A stretch of 64,000 nt of DNA, taken from positions 1 through 64,000 of the forward strand of contig JANQPQ010000008.1 of NCBI GenBank assembly GCA_028285445.1. Direction: 5' to 3'. Position numbers and translations under genes: made by a program. The stretch is from Cyclobacteriaceae bacterium (GTDB lineage Bacteria; Bacteroidota; Bacteroidia; Cytophagales; Cyclobacteriaceae). Shown piece after piece: positions 19,546 to 28,246 of this stretch; the first letter of the stretch is position 1, and every line of letters starts with the position of its first letter. Below the pieces are notes generated by a model. That model was not told the origin of the DNA and ran no database searches. It saw only the letters and a program-made list of their open reading frames with translations.

Positions 19546-21426
19546 CTACTTCTTCCGCTCAGTAGAGCCCGATAATTTAGCGTCAACTTTGAAAAAGTTG
19601 TTATCTCGATTCAGATCAGCCATTCTCTTGCTGGGGTCAATTTCTAAGCTTCTAATTTCGGAAACATCACGGGGAATGCCGATCTCCCATTGCGGATATG
19701 TCCATGGCCAATCTTCTAATACTGTTCGTTTTTGACCTGAGTCTTCATCGGACTTTTCACCTCTCATCACACGTAAGGGGATGTAGAAAATCTCTTTTGT
19801 GCCATCAACGTACTCCACTACCAAATCAACTGGCATTGGCATTTGGCCTACTCTTTCCAAAACAACTTTTGTTGAGTTTTGCGCCGACTCCACTTTGGTA
19901 ATGCCGTAGTCTATTGTTTTGGTGGTGTTCACAAATCCTTCAAAGTACCAATCCAGCTCCAGGCCGGATTCTTTCTCCATTATTCGTTTGAAGTCAGTGA
20001 CATTAGGGTGCTTCATTTTCCAGGTGTTGAAGTAGCGCCTCATCCCTCGCATTAAGGTTTCTTCACCAATAACGTAGGAAAGTTGGTTCAATACAATTGA
20101 GCCCTTAGAATACGCTGCGGTACCATAGCTTTTATTTTCATTATAGTGGTCGGAATGTGTCGTCATTGGCTCTTCGGCACCACTTTTCACCAGACCAAAG
20201 TAGCTCATGTAAGAGCCATTAAATGGATTACGATTACTATTAGGGTCTCGTAAATGCTTGATGGTTTTTGCGGTTGCATAAGAGGTAAAACCTTCGTCCA
20301 TCCAAGGGTATAAACTCTCATTTGAAGCTAAAACACCTTGAAACCAACTGTGAATCAATTCATGGACAGTTACCCCCAAAAGGCCTCTCATACTGCCGCG
20401 GCCAAGAATCAATGTAGCCATTGGGTATTCCATACCACCATCGCCACCTTGAATCACTGAATACTGCTCGTAGGGGTATTTCCCAAAGTTCTCATTCATA
20501 TAAGTAAAGGCCTGGGCAGTTAGCTCAGGAAGTTTTTCCCAATTAGGTTGTGTAACCTCATCACTTTCATAGAAGAAGTGGAGTTCCGGTCCATCTTCCA
20601 TTTTATGACGCAGGTGGGTGTAATCCGGGTCCGCTGCCCATACGAAGTCAATAACATCGGGGGCAACAAAATGCCACGTGAGATTGCCATCCGGTCGCTT
20701 AACGACCTGGCCTTTTTCCTCGTAGCCGTGGCCAATTTCATTGGGATTCTGCAAGTACCCGGTTGAGGCTACTACGAAGGTCGGATCTATTGTGATTTTT
20801 ACATCAAAGTCTCCCCACACTCCGTGAAATTCTCTTCCTATATAGGGGTTTGAATGCCATCCTTCGTAATCGTATTCGGATAATTTCGGATACCATTGAG
20901 CCATACTATAAGAAATCCCCTCTTTATTGTCTCTTCCTGATCGTCTGATTTGTACCGGCACCTGACCTTCGAAATCCATGTTGAAGGTAGCTTTACTATT
21001 GGGAAGGATGGGGTCGCTAAGAGTAACTTCCAGGATTGTTCCGACTTCCTGGTAACTAACATCATTCTCATTGTGTGTTAAGGACTTAACTCTCAAATAG
21101 CCAATTTCATTTTCTTTAAGCTGCGAGATACGACTACCAACCCTTGCATCAGGGTCTGTAATATTGCGCGATCGAACATCCATCATACTCCCTGGCTGAA
21201 AGGCATTAAAGTATAAATGGTAAAAGACCTTGGTTAGTGTGTCAGGCGAGTTGTTGGTGTAAATCAACTCCTGATTACCCTGATAGCGATGAGTTTTTAC
21301 ATCCATGTCAATTGCCATGGTGTATTTCGCTTCTTGCTGCCACCTATCGGGCTGTGCGTATGTAGACTGACCAACGGTGATCCAAAGTGCTGCTATAACA
21401 ATAAGTACTCTTACTCTATACTTCAT
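19546..21426 (-). CDS. Exported M1-family zinc metallopeptidase
   Basis: The 626-aa protein starts with a signal peptide ending STYAQ. It has the M1 exopeptidase motif GGMEY (residues 330-334), the zinc site HELIH (355-359) with the third ligand Glu378 in WMDEGFTSYA. M1 enzymes are aminopeptidases; with a signal peptide this one should act in the periplasm or at the surface on imported peptides. The C-terminus is short and lacks a T9SS sorting domain. Confidence 0.92.
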   Translation of the reverse strand: MKYRVRVLIVIAALWITVGQSTYAQPDRWQQEAKYTMAIDMDVKTHRYQGNQELIYTNNSPDTLTKVFYHLYFNAFQPGSMMDVRSRNITDPDARVGSRISQLKENEIGYLRVKSLTHNENDVSYQEVGTILEVTLSDPILPNSKATFNMDFEGQVPVQIRRSGRDNKEGISYSMAQWYPKLSEYDYEGWHSNPYIGREFHGVWGDFDVKITIDPTFVVASTGYLQNPNEIGHGYEEKGQVVKRPDGNLTWHFVAPDVIDFVWAADPDYTHLRHKMEDGPELHFFYESDEVTQPNWEKLPELTAQAFTYMNENFGKYPYEQYSVIQGGDGGMEYPMATLILGRGSMRGLLGVTVHELIHSWFQGVLASNESLYPWMDEGFTSYATAKTIKHLRDPNSNRNPFNGSYMSYFGLVKSGAEEPMTTHSDHYNENKSYGTAAYSKGSIVLNQLSYVIGEETLMRGMRRYFNTWKMKHPNVTDFKRIMEKESGLELDWYFEGFVNTTKTIDYGITKVESAQNSTKVVLERVGQMPMPVDLVVEYVDGTKEIFYIPLRVMRGEKSDEDSGQKRTVLEDWPWTYPQWEIGIPRDVSEIRSLEIDPSKRMADLNRDNNFFKVDAKLSGSTERKK

Positions 21427-21498
21427 GGAAAGATCATTTTAAAAGGGTCCAAGATAGATAAGGATGGACAATGAAAAAAAATAATTTACTTGAATGGG

Positions 21499-21702
21499 TT
21501 AGTTGTCATCAAGCTTATTCAAGGATTGTTCCAAATCTTGCTCCACGCTCTTCAATGCATTGCGACAATCATTGATGAGGGCTGTAGCTCTATTTACTTT
21601 TTCCACGAGTTTGTCCACCTCAATCTCGCCACCTTCCAGCGAGGCTAAAATGTCCTCAATCTCTTTTAGTGACTTACTGTAATTAAATTTTTTCTTAGTC
21701 AT
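21499..21702 (-). CDS. xseB: Exodeoxyribonuclease VII small subunit
   Basis: The 67-aa helical protein (FNYSKSLKEIEDILASLEGG, then LVEKVNRATALINDCRNAL) matches XseB. It binds XseA to form the nuclease that degrades single-stranded DNA into oligonucleotides. Its ATG lies inside the end of xseA, an eight-base overlap that makes translational coupling likely. Confidence 0.93.
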   Translation of the reverse strand: MTKKKFNYSKSLKEIEDILASLEGGEIEVDKLVEKVNRATALINDCRNALKSVEQDLEQSLNKLDDN

Positions 21703-22936
21703 CTTTCTTCCTTTTAATAACTGAACTGGTTAGCTGGAAGTTGTAACCTTCTGTATACACTTCATCTCCGTCATTAATGGTTGTACTGGCGGTAATTGGT
21801 TTGTTGTTAACCCGGGTAATTGTGAAACCTCTTTTCAATACCATCTTAGGGTCGACCAATTTTAGGGCATGTTCAGCTGCGTTTAAGCGCATAAGATTAT
21901 CTGAGAGATTGCTTTTGCAAAGTAGTGCTAGTTTGGTTCCAAACTGATCAAGGTACCGCTGGTGGTCGTAAATAGCACTTCTTGAGACATTGAATACTTC
22001 CTGATTCAATGCTAATAGCCGGGCAGTAGTTTCGCCTATTGATGCCATAGCAACGTAATTCAACCTATTAGCCAATTCACCGATCTGGTTTTCAAAGTCT
22101 AACATACCCTGTAGCAAGAATTCTGAAACCGCGGTTGGTGTCTTAAGTTTTGTATGCGCAACTAAATCAGCCACAGATTCATCCCGCTCATGACCGAGGC
22201 CAGTAATTATTGGAAGTGGAAATTGAGCCATATGGCTGGTAAGTTCGTAGGTATCGAAGCAATCTAAATCTACCTGAGATCCACCACCTCTAATCATAAC
22301 TACGGCGTCAAAATCTTCGTGAAGGTCATTAATCCGGTGCAGGCTGTCAATAATTGACTCAGTGGCTTCAGGCCCCTGCATTATTGACTTGAATAGCCTG
22401 ACGCGAAGCTGGAACCCATGTGAATTAGCATGAAGCTGGTTGATGAAATCTTCGTAGCCTGCGGCTGCTGGTGAGCTGATTACTGCAATTCTTTGCGGAA
22501 CAAGTGGTAGAGGCAAACTCCTGTTCATTTCGAATACACCATCTTCAACTAGGCGGCTAATTACCTCCTGCTTTTTCCGAGCCTTTTCCCCCAGGGTATA
22601 ATTGGGGTCGATATCGCGTACATTTAGACTGAAGCCATAAAGTTCATGAAACTGTACCTGAATGTTGAGAAGTACTTTTAAACCCGGCTGGAGACTTTCT
22701 CCCGTCATACTCTGAAACCACGTGCTTAGATTTCTATAGGTGTAAGACCAAATCGTTCCCTTGGCTTTTGCCAAAAGTGATTCTCCTTCTTTCTCAATTA
22801 GCTCCAGGTAGCAATGGCCACGCTGGTTTACCCTGAGGTCCCCAATTTCTGCCACTACCCAATAGCTCGGCTGAAGGTTACTGTCGAGGGTTTGCTTAAC
22901 CATAGCATTTAGCTCAGCCAGGCTTATGTGATTCAT
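21695..22936 (-). CDS. xseA: Exodeoxyribonuclease VII large subunit
   Basis: This 413-aa protein has the N-terminal OB-like domain (SLAELNAMVKQTLDSN, WVVAEIGDLRVNQRGHCYLEL), the catalytic segment RIAVISSPAAAGYEDFINQL, MIRGGGSQVDLDCFD and GLGHERDESVADLVAH, and a long C-terminal coiled coil. Together with XseB it digests single-stranded DNA. Its start is 18 bases downstream of the preceding hypothetical gene. Confidence 0.95.
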   Translation of the reverse strand: MNHISLAELNAMVKQTLDSNLQPSYWVVAEIGDLRVNQRGHCYLELIEKEGESLLAKAKGTIWSYTYRNLSTWFQSMTGESLQPGLKVLLNIQVQFHELYGFSLNVRDIDPNYTLGEKARKKQEVISRLVEDGVFEMNRSLPLPLVPQRIAVISSPAAAGYEDFINQLHANSHGFQLRVRLFKSIMQGPEATESIIDSLHRINDLHEDFDAVVMIRGGGSQVDLDCFDTYELTSHMAQFPLPIITGLGHERDESVADLVAHTKLKTPTAVSEFLLQGMLDFENQIGELANRLNYVAMASIGETTARLLALNQEVFNVSRSAIYDHQRYLDQFGTKLALLCKSNLSDNLMRLNAAEHALKLVDPKMVLKRGFTITRVNNKPITASTTINDGDEVYTEGYNFQLTSSVIKRKKDD

Positions 22937-22954
22937 TCAGATTTGGGTGGGCAA

Positions 22955-24049
22955 TTATAGATTGATCAAATATATGAGCCCAATTTGAAAATAACCAGCA
23001 GGGGATAGGTCGGTTTGTTCATCCGGCAGGGATATAGGAAAGCCGTAGTGGTAGTCAAAGGAGAAATTGAAGTTCCCCTTCCTTATAATTATTGGAACAG
23101 ATAGATCAATATGCATTATCCCAAAGGGATTTTCTTCCACTAACGGTGGGGCGGGGATCACCCCTTCCGAAATCAGGAAGTTGTAAATCGCATTGTCTGC
23201 TTCCTCCCTGGTTAAGCCATCTTGTATTAATCGCCTTCTTATGAAGATCAAGGTCTCCAGCCGTACCCCGCTGTTAAGAATTTGCTGTCGTTGCAATTCT
23301 AGGTTAGGAAACTTAATGGATGTAATACTGAGGTTTCCAAATAATGCAGATACGGTCGGACTAATTGTCAATCTGTCCGTGAACCAAAAATTGTCTTTAA
23401 CAATTCGATATGAGTTGCTCCAACGGAATTTGTGGGCGTTTGTGGTGCCGAAGGTTATAGCGTAATCAAGGCCAGTATCGAATCTCTTGAAGTTTAGGTA
23501 AAGGGAAGAGTTAAGCTCATTGGTGAAATCTGATGGCTCCGGGTTTTCTATTCGATAATCGGTGGCTATTTGTTCTTCTTCTGGTGATGCATAGAAGTAG
23601 TGGTTATAGGCAAGCACATAAGAGGCCCTGGTCTTTATCGTTCCGATATATCCTATTGACCACGAAGTGAGATTGTACTTTGGATCGAACTGGCTGTTGT
23701 AATAACCAGTTACGTCAGTATATATGCCAGATTTGTGATAGTAGGAGAGGCCTCCGGAGAGCCCAAATTGTTGCACGCCGAAATTCCGGCCAGCGCTGAG
23801 AATTTTACTAGTATAAGCCGTACGAATGCTTAATTGCGAGCTGGGCTCCAGACCGTCGAAATTCAATAAACTATCAATTAGATCAATAATTGATAGTGAA
23901 TCCATGCGGTCGAGTTCGGCTAAGAATTCCTCATCTGACATAGTCGCCAGATCGCCTAAATCTTGAGCCAATGCATTATTAACCATGCAGGCTACCAGAA
24001 GGCAAGATGCCAATGTGTTGATTATGAGTGGTCTAATTTGCATAGACAT
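22955..24049 (-). CDS. Hypothetical exported protein, probable outer-membrane beta-barrel
   Basis: The 364-aa protein has a signal peptide (LACMVNNALAQ). It then shows an acidic helical stretch (about 30-65) and many alternating short beta strands ending in FQIGLIYLINL, which looks like a beta-barrel. No named family is recognised. It lies just upstream of xseAB, 18 bases away, and downstream of the ECF-sigma cluster. Outer-membrane location is inferred from pattern only. Confidence 0.55.
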   Translation of the reverse strand: MSMQIRPLIINTLASCLLVACMVNNALAQDLGDLATMSDEEFLAELDRMDSLSIIDLIDSLLNFDGLEPSSQLSIRTAYTSKILSAGRNFGVQQFGLSGGLSYYHKSGIYTDVTGYYNSQFDPKYNLTSWSIGYIGTIKTRASYVLAYNHYFYASPEEEQIATDYRIENPEPSDFTNELNSSLYLNFKRFDTGLDYAITFGTTNAHKFRWSNSYRIVKDNFWFTDRLTISPTVSALFGNLSITSIKFPNLELQRQQILNSGVRLETLIFIRRRLIQDGLTREEADNAIYNFLISEGVIPAPPLVEENPFGIMHIDLSVPIIIRKGNFNFSFDYHYGFPISLPDEQTDLSPAGYFQIGLIYLINL

Positions 24050-24094
24050 TTAATTCTGTCTAGCAATGCAGTTTATATCTATTTAGAACAGTGG

Positions 24095-24595
24095 CTAATT
24101 GCCATTGTTGCGATCACGCTGAATATTATTTCTTCTGCGATCACGTAGCTGATCTCGTTGCAGTCGTTGCCTTTGCTGTTGCTGAATCCGATCGAGCAGA
24201 ATCCTTGTAAAGTCGGCTTCTGCTTTTCTCAACTGTAGTATTTGTTGAGAGGAGATAATATTCAGCAATCTGCTTGAATAGTCTTTCTCCAAATCCAACT
24301 CCTGTTGTTTTAACTCCAAGCGGAGTTCAATTAGCCTCTGCTTTTGTTCCTCCGTTGCGGTGGCAATATCTACAGCGCCACGCTGCGTTCTGAATTCCTT
24401 TCTCAGGTCATTCCTCTTATTTACGAACTCCCGATACACGGGCCAGAACTTCTCCGCTTGTTCGGGTTTGAGGCCAAGCCGTTCAGAGATCAGGGCAATC
24501 CTGGCGCTTTCTATTTTCTCACGTGCTGCCGGGCTTTGTGCCATTGCGGAGCCAGCAAACGCTGTTAATAAGATTACAATAAAAAACCGTTTCAT
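24095..24595 (-). CDS. Spy/CpxP-like periplasmic protein of ECF-sigma cluster
   Basis: This 166-aa protein has a signal peptide (MKRFFIVILLTAFAGSAMAQ) and a highly charged helical body with KIESARIALISERLGLKPEQ and a Gln/Arg-rich end (QQQQRQRLQRDQLRDRRR). The pattern matches periplasmic heavy-metal-sensor/Spy-type proteins that Bacteroidota encode with a sigma factor. It may sense envelope or metal stress and signal to the adjacent inner-membrane protein; that role is inferred from context. Confidence 0.65.
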   Translation of the reverse strand: MKRFFIVILLTAFAGSAMAQSPAAREKIESARIALISERLGLKPEQAEKFWPVYREFVNKRNDLRKEFRTQRGAVDIATATEEQKQRLIELRLELKQQELDLEKDYSSRLLNIISSQQILQLRKAEADFTRILLDRIQQQQRQRLQRDQLRDRRRNNIQRDRNNGN

Positions 24596-24621
24596 TTTAC
24601 TTCAATTTAAGCAATTAGTCA

Positions 24622-25083
24622 CTATAAATATTCACTATCCAACTGGTCATATAGGTCTTGTAAGTCCTCATCGCCTAGTTCAATATCGTTGAGGATTTCT
24701 TCTTCAGTATTGAGGTAATCAAGAGTAAAATCATCCAGATTAACCTCACTGAGTATTTCATCTGTTGTAATATCAGTTGACGCCAAATATGATATGATGT
24801 CTTCCGTACTTACTCCTGCCAAGGGATCATCTTGCTGCGTAGGGGCCATTCTGAAAATGCCGAAGTAAGCTACTGCAACTAGCAGTACAGCTGGAAGAGC
24901 ATACCTTAGCGCTCCAATGAAAACAGGCGTTTCTGACTTGCTTTTATCAGCAATTCTGGCCTGTATTTTCATCGGTAAATCTTCAAAGTACCCTTCTGGC
25001 ACAGAATAAATATTCTTCTTCTCTATGTCCTCTAACCGTTTCATTTTCGCATTATTCGGCTTATCGTTTCCAGTTTGACTCAT
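24622..25083 (-). CDS. Single-pass membrane protein, probable anti-sigma partner
   Basis: The 153-aa protein has an N-terminal soluble part (LEDIEKKNIYSVPEGYFEDLP), one transmembrane helix (about 55-77) and an acidic, aspartate/glutamate-rich C-terminal half with several D/E-L repeats. It lies 15 bases after the sigma-factor gene and before the Spy-like gene. The order resembles sigma/anti-sigma/sensor trios. It lacks an obvious zinc (ZAS) motif, so it is not a classical anti-sigma factor. Confidence 0.55.
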   Translation of the reverse strand: MSQTGNDKPNNAKMKRLEDIEKKNIYSVPEGYFEDLPMKIQARIADKSKSETPVFIGALRYALPAVLLVAVAYFGIFRMAPTQQDDPLAGVSTEDIISYLASTDITTDEILSEVNLDDFTLDYLNTEEEILNDIELGDEDLQDLYDQLDSEYL

Positions 25084-25098
25084 CTTTTTGCCAAAGGT

Positions 25099-25638
25099 TT
25101 AAACGTTAGTAATAATTTCTTCAATTTTTTTTACTGCGTGATGATAACTTGCTTTTAAGCTTCCTACACTAGTCCCGGTGATTTCAGCTATTTCCTCATA
25201 TTTCATATCATCGAAGTATTTCATATTAAATACCATTCTTTGTTTATCGGGTAGTGTCAACAAGGCCTTTTGTAGAGTCTTTTGTACTTCATCTCCTTCA
25301 ATATGGGGTGAGTTATCAAGTTTGGCATTTAACTCACTTTCAACATCGACAATGGGCAGGAAGAAGCGCTTTTTCTTTTTACTCAGGAATGTTAGACATT
25401 CGTTCGTGGCAATGCGATATACCCAAGTAAAGAGCTGTGAATCTTCCCGGAACTTATCTATATTTTTCCAGACCTTAATGAAGACTTCCTGCACCAGATC
25501 ATCAGCGTCATCATGATCGATAACCATCTTCCTCACTAGTCCATAAATGCGCTCTTGATACTCCCGTACCAGTAGATTAAATCCGTAATTCTTACTTTCC
25601 GGATTCCGTAGCTTGATTAGTATGTCCTGATCGTCCAA
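25099..25638 (-). CDS. ECF-subfamily RNA polymerase sigma factor
   Basis: The 179-aa protein has region 2 (DDADDLVQEVFIKVWKNIDKF, then FTWVYRIATNECLTFL) and region 4 helix-turn-helix (LPDKQRMVFNMKYFDDMKYE and TGTSVGSLKASYHHAVKKI). It directs RNA polymerase to envelope-stress-type promoters. The only available start is TTG at 25638, because a TAA lies eight codons upstream and no ATG precedes region 2. The three genes downstream probably share its transcript. Confidence 0.93.
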   Translation of the reverse strand: MDDQDILIKLRNPESKNYGFNLLVREYQERIYGLVRKMVIDHDDADDLVQEVFIKVWKNIDKFREDSQLFTWVYRIATNECLTFLSKKKKRFFLPIVDVESELNAKLDNSPHIEGDEVQKTLQKALLTLPDKQRMVFNMKYFDDMKYEEIAEITGTSVGSLKASYHHAVKKIEEIITNV

Positions 25639-25652
25639 ACTCGGGTTAATTT

Positions 25653-25683
25653 CTATGGTTTAGACTAGAAAAGTCACCCATAG
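25653..25683. promoter_or_regulatory. Inverted repeat upstream of the sigma-factor gene
   Basis: CTATGG (25653-25658) pairs with CCATAG (25678-25683), and inside it GACT (25663-25666) pairs with AGTC (25672-25675). This nested dyad lies just before the TTG of the ECF sigma gene and downstream of the 50-aa ORF. It could be an operator for autoregulation or a weak terminator; neither can be shown from sequence. Confidence 0.3.
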
Positions 25684-25715
25684 TTTAACTAAGTAAGACA
25701 GAAATTGATGAAAGT

Positions 25716-25868
25716 TTAAAAATATCTGATGATATTTTTGACATTCAGAATGACTATGGCGGCGATTGCAGCCAGGGAAATAATTCCGAATAGCAGCTTT
25801 TGCAGGAATGAGCTTCCTTCAGCTTTAGGAAAGAACAGGTGATAATAGGCCTCTACCAGGCGCCTCAT
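25716..25868 (-). CDS. 50-aa single-pass membrane mini-protein after universal stress gene
   Basis: The ATG (25868) directly follows the TAA of the universal stress protein gene (TAAATG, zero gap), and the 50-codon ORF ends in TAA at 25716. The product has an amphipathic N-terminus (MRRLVEAYYHLFFPKAEG) and one membrane helix (FGIISLAAIAAIVIL) followed by NVKNIIRYF. The tight coupling to a Usp gene and the clean membrane helix argue for a real gene. No family is recognised. Confidence 0.6.
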   Translation of the reverse strand: MRRLVEAYYHLFFPKAEGSSFLQKLLFGIISLAAIAAIVILNVKNIIRYF

Positions 25869-26804
25869 TTATATTCTTTTGATAAAATCGATTATGTCGG
25901 ATTGTTCCCCCTTCTTCCTTACTAGTAGCAAAGGAAGGTTGGTGATTAGCCTGGTTAGTTTTTCTGCACTGCTACCAATAAACAGCGAGCTTGTTGCAGT
26001 TACCCCTCTAGCAGCGAATACAATGCCATCAGCATCCAATTCGGAAGCTACACCACGGATTGCTTTTACTAGGTCGTCATTTCTGTCTAAGGTGTAGATG
26101 GGTTTGATACTTACCCCGGAAGTGTCTATTTCACGGATAAAACGGTTGAAATCTTTTTCCGCATTTTTCTTAATTATCTCGGCGAATTCCTCGTAGGATT
26201 TTCCGCTGTAATGATATCCCACTGGTACCTGGTATACATGTTGGCAGACAATATCAACTTCGACAGAAGTATTTCGGGCTATTTCAATAGCCAAGTGCAA
26301 TGCATTTGCGGAGTGCTTGGAAAAATCCAGTGGTAGGAGTACGGTTCGTCGATCTTTTGTGCTATTCAAAAGACCGTCAACCTTCTCTGGTACTACCAGC
26401 AAGTTGGTGTCGGCACGACGACCTAGCCTTTGAGTAAGTATGCCTGATGTCTTTTCTCCTTTATTGCCAACGATAATTAAATCAATATCCATTTCGTCAG
26501 TAACCTCAAGGAATGTCTTGAGTCCACTCCCTTCCTTCACCACGATATCAACATTGTACTCCTTGTCACCAAATTCGGCGTCTATGGTTGATTTCAGAGT
26601 TTCGCGCCGCTCTTTCAAGGCATTATTTACCATGTCAGGAAACTCCGCCAGAACTTCTTCTGGCACTGTCAGATCTTTCACCACGTTAATAAAAATCACC
26701 TTTTCAGGACTAAACCGCTTGGATATGAATTCCGTGAATTGAATCACGCTACTATCGTATTCCGATAGGTCAAGTCCCACCAGGATGTTCTTTATGGATT
26801 CCAT
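25869..26804 (-). CDS. Universal stress protein with two UspA domains
   Basis: The 311-aa protein has two tandem UspA folds. The first starts KNILVGLDLSEYDSSVI and has the IIVGNKG motif followed by a basic patch; the second starts TVLLPLDFSKHSANAL with a VFAARGVTATSSLFIGSSAE segment. Such proteins bind ATP or AMP and respond to starvation and envelope stress. The gene directly abuts the 50-aa membrane mini-protein downstream. Confidence 0.9.
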   Translation of the reverse strand: MESIKNILVGLDLSEYDSSVIQFTEFISKRFSPEKVIFINVVKDLTVPEEVLAEFPDMVNNALKERRETLKSTIDAEFGDKEYNVDIVVKEGSGLKTFLEVTDEMDIDLIIVGNKGEKTSGILTQRLGRRADTNLLVVPEKVDGLLNSTKDRRTVLLPLDFSKHSANALHLAIEIARNTSVEVDIVCQHVYQVPVGYHYSGKSYEEFAEIIKKNAEKDFNRFIREIDTSGVSIKPIYTLDRNDDLVKAIRGVASELDADGIVFAARGVTATSSLFIGSSAEKLTRLITNLPLLLVRKKGEQSDIIDFIKRI

Positions 26805-26877
26805 TGGCTAATTGTGGATTGAGCCACAAATTTAGCCAATTGAGGACAGATTTGAACCTTAGCAGGCATTTAGTTGC

Positions 26878-27948
26878 CTATTCAAATGCCGCAATAAAGT
26901 CGGCAAGCTGCTCGACGTGCTCCTTTGAGTGAGTTGGGAAGTTTGCGATGCGAAAATGGTCGTTTGAAAATTGGCCATAACCACTTCCTACCACCATGCT
27001 TTTCGAGGATAGATATTCAATCAATCGCTTCGAATTCTCCATTTCCCCAACCACCACCGTTTTTGACCGGTATTCTGGTTGTTTCACAAAGGGTTGCAGT
27101 AACGAATGGCTACTTAGGGTTTGGTATAGCACAGCAGCCTTATACTCAGTTTCTCTTCGAATTTGATCTATGCCTTTCATCAGCATATCCTTACAAACCG
27201 CATTTAGCAGATAGATACCCAATACATTCGGCGTATAAACTGTTTGGTGCCTGGTTGCGAGTTCAAACATTTTTGGGAGAGATTGATGCGCAGCTAAGGC
27301 CCTTTCTCCAGCACCCACCTGAGCCTTTTCCAGACATTTCCTATTAACTAAACAGACCCCTAAGCCGGCAGGCAAGCCAAAACACTTTTGGACAGAGAAG
27401 TAGGCACAATCGATTTTTTCGAAATCCAGATCAGGGTGGGGAATTGAAGATACACCATCAATAGCCAAGAGGGCATGCTGACTAGCTTGGCTCAATTGAT
27501 AGATATCCTCTAATGGCTGTGATACACCGGTACTGGTTTCGTTATGCACTATGGCTATTAGATCCGCATCTTCATCGACGTTAATACCAGACATCTGAAA
27601 TCCTTCACCATGGTCTATCTCGATGAGTTGGGTTGGGACTTTCATCGTTTTTGCTGTGTTATAAAACTTCTCTGAGAAAGCCCCATTCACAATATGACTG
27701 GACTTCTTAGCAACGCAATTGGATATTAGCATTGACCAGACCTCAGTGGCAGAAGGCAAGAATATAACGGCATAATCATCACTGAATCCAAGCAGTTGTT
27801 GCAGGTTTGATTGCGTATCTCGATACAAGTTTTTGAAGTCTTCGCCGCGGTGAGATATGGCGGCAATTTGTTCCCTATAAGCTGTTCTGAGGTGATCTTG
27901 AACCGTGTAATACAAGGCTGAAGGTCCTGGAGTAAAGTACGTTTTCAC
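26878..27948 (-). CDS. serC: Class V aminotransferase, probable phosphoserine aminotransferase
   Basis: This 356-aa fold-type I PLP enzyme has TPGPSALYYTVQDHL at the N-terminus and the Schiff-base Lys188 in FSVQKCFGLPAG. The neighbouring serB-serA fusion supports a role converting 3-phosphohydroxypyruvate to phosphoserine. It differs from classical SerC in lacking the usual HRS-type context, so other class V activities (serine-glyoxylate or alanine-glyoxylate) are possible. The start is GTG, with a good -7 box (TATATTTG) 28 bases upstream. Confidence 0.7.
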   Translation of the reverse strand: MKTYFTPGPSALYYTVQDHLRTAYREQIAAISHRGEDFKNLYRDTQSNLQQLLGFSDDYAVIFLPSATEVWSMLISNCVAKKSSHIVNGAFSEKFYNTAKTMKVPTQLIEIDHGEGFQMSGINVDEDADLIAIVHNETSTGVSQPLEDIYQLSQASQHALLAIDGVSSIPHPDLDFEKIDCAYFSVQKCFGLPAGLGVCLVNRKCLEKAQVGAGERALAAHQSLPKMFELATRHQTVYTPNVLGIYLLNAVCKDMLMKGIDQIRRETEYKAAVLYQTLSSHSLLQPFVKQPEYRSKTVVVGEMENSKRLIEYLSSKSMVVGSGYGQFSNDHFRIANFPTHSKEHVEQLADFIAAFE

Positions 27949-27975
27949 TTTTAGCGGCGGGGTTTATTCTGTTGG

Positions 27976-27983
27976 CAAATATA
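27976..27983 (-). promoter_or_regulatory. -7 box of the serC promoter
   Basis: On the minus strand TATATTTG is a perfect match to TAnnTTTG, 28 bases before the GTG start of the class V aminotransferase. The expected TTTG at -33 is not clear. Confidence 0.5.
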
Positions 27984-28061
27984 TGGCGGTATTATTAAGG
28001 ATTGTGGGGAATTTGAGAATGGATGTGTTAAATTGGTAGAAAATTACCCACTAGGGCATTT

Positions 28062-28217
28062 GTTTTTTAAACCAACACGTAACAAATACCGAGTGATGTT
28101 TGTTTCGAGGCCGGGCCTCATCCCAACTTGTTGGGACCTCGTCGTAAGGCAGGTTAACAGTGGAGGGCCGAGAAAACAAAAACTGCTCAAATCCTGTTCA
28201 ATTTGGGTTTAAAAAAC
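28062..28217. repeat. Structured intergenic element with perfect 12-bp terminal inverted repeats
   Basis: GTTTTTTAAACC at 28062-28073 is the exact reverse complement of 28206-28217. Inside lie two strong dyads: GAGGCC-G-GGCCTC (28107-28119) and TCCCAAC-TT-GTTGGGA (28121-28136). A looser T/A-rich pair surrounds them. There is no ORF. It sits upstream of the serC promoter and next to the serBA terminator, so it is not part of either leader. It resembles a short non-autonomous or REP-like intergenic element; copy number elsewhere is unknown. Confidence 0.5.
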
Positions 28218-28236
28218 CCCAGGATCCTGGTGGGTT
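28211..28236 (-). terminator. Rho-independent terminator after the SerB-SerA fusion gene
   Basis: On the minus strand AACCC, then the CCAGG-ATC-CTGG dyad and GGTT run into TTTT just after the stop. The right end of the structured intergenic element partly overlaps it. Confidence 0.7.
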
Positions 28237-28246
28237 AATTTTTTTT

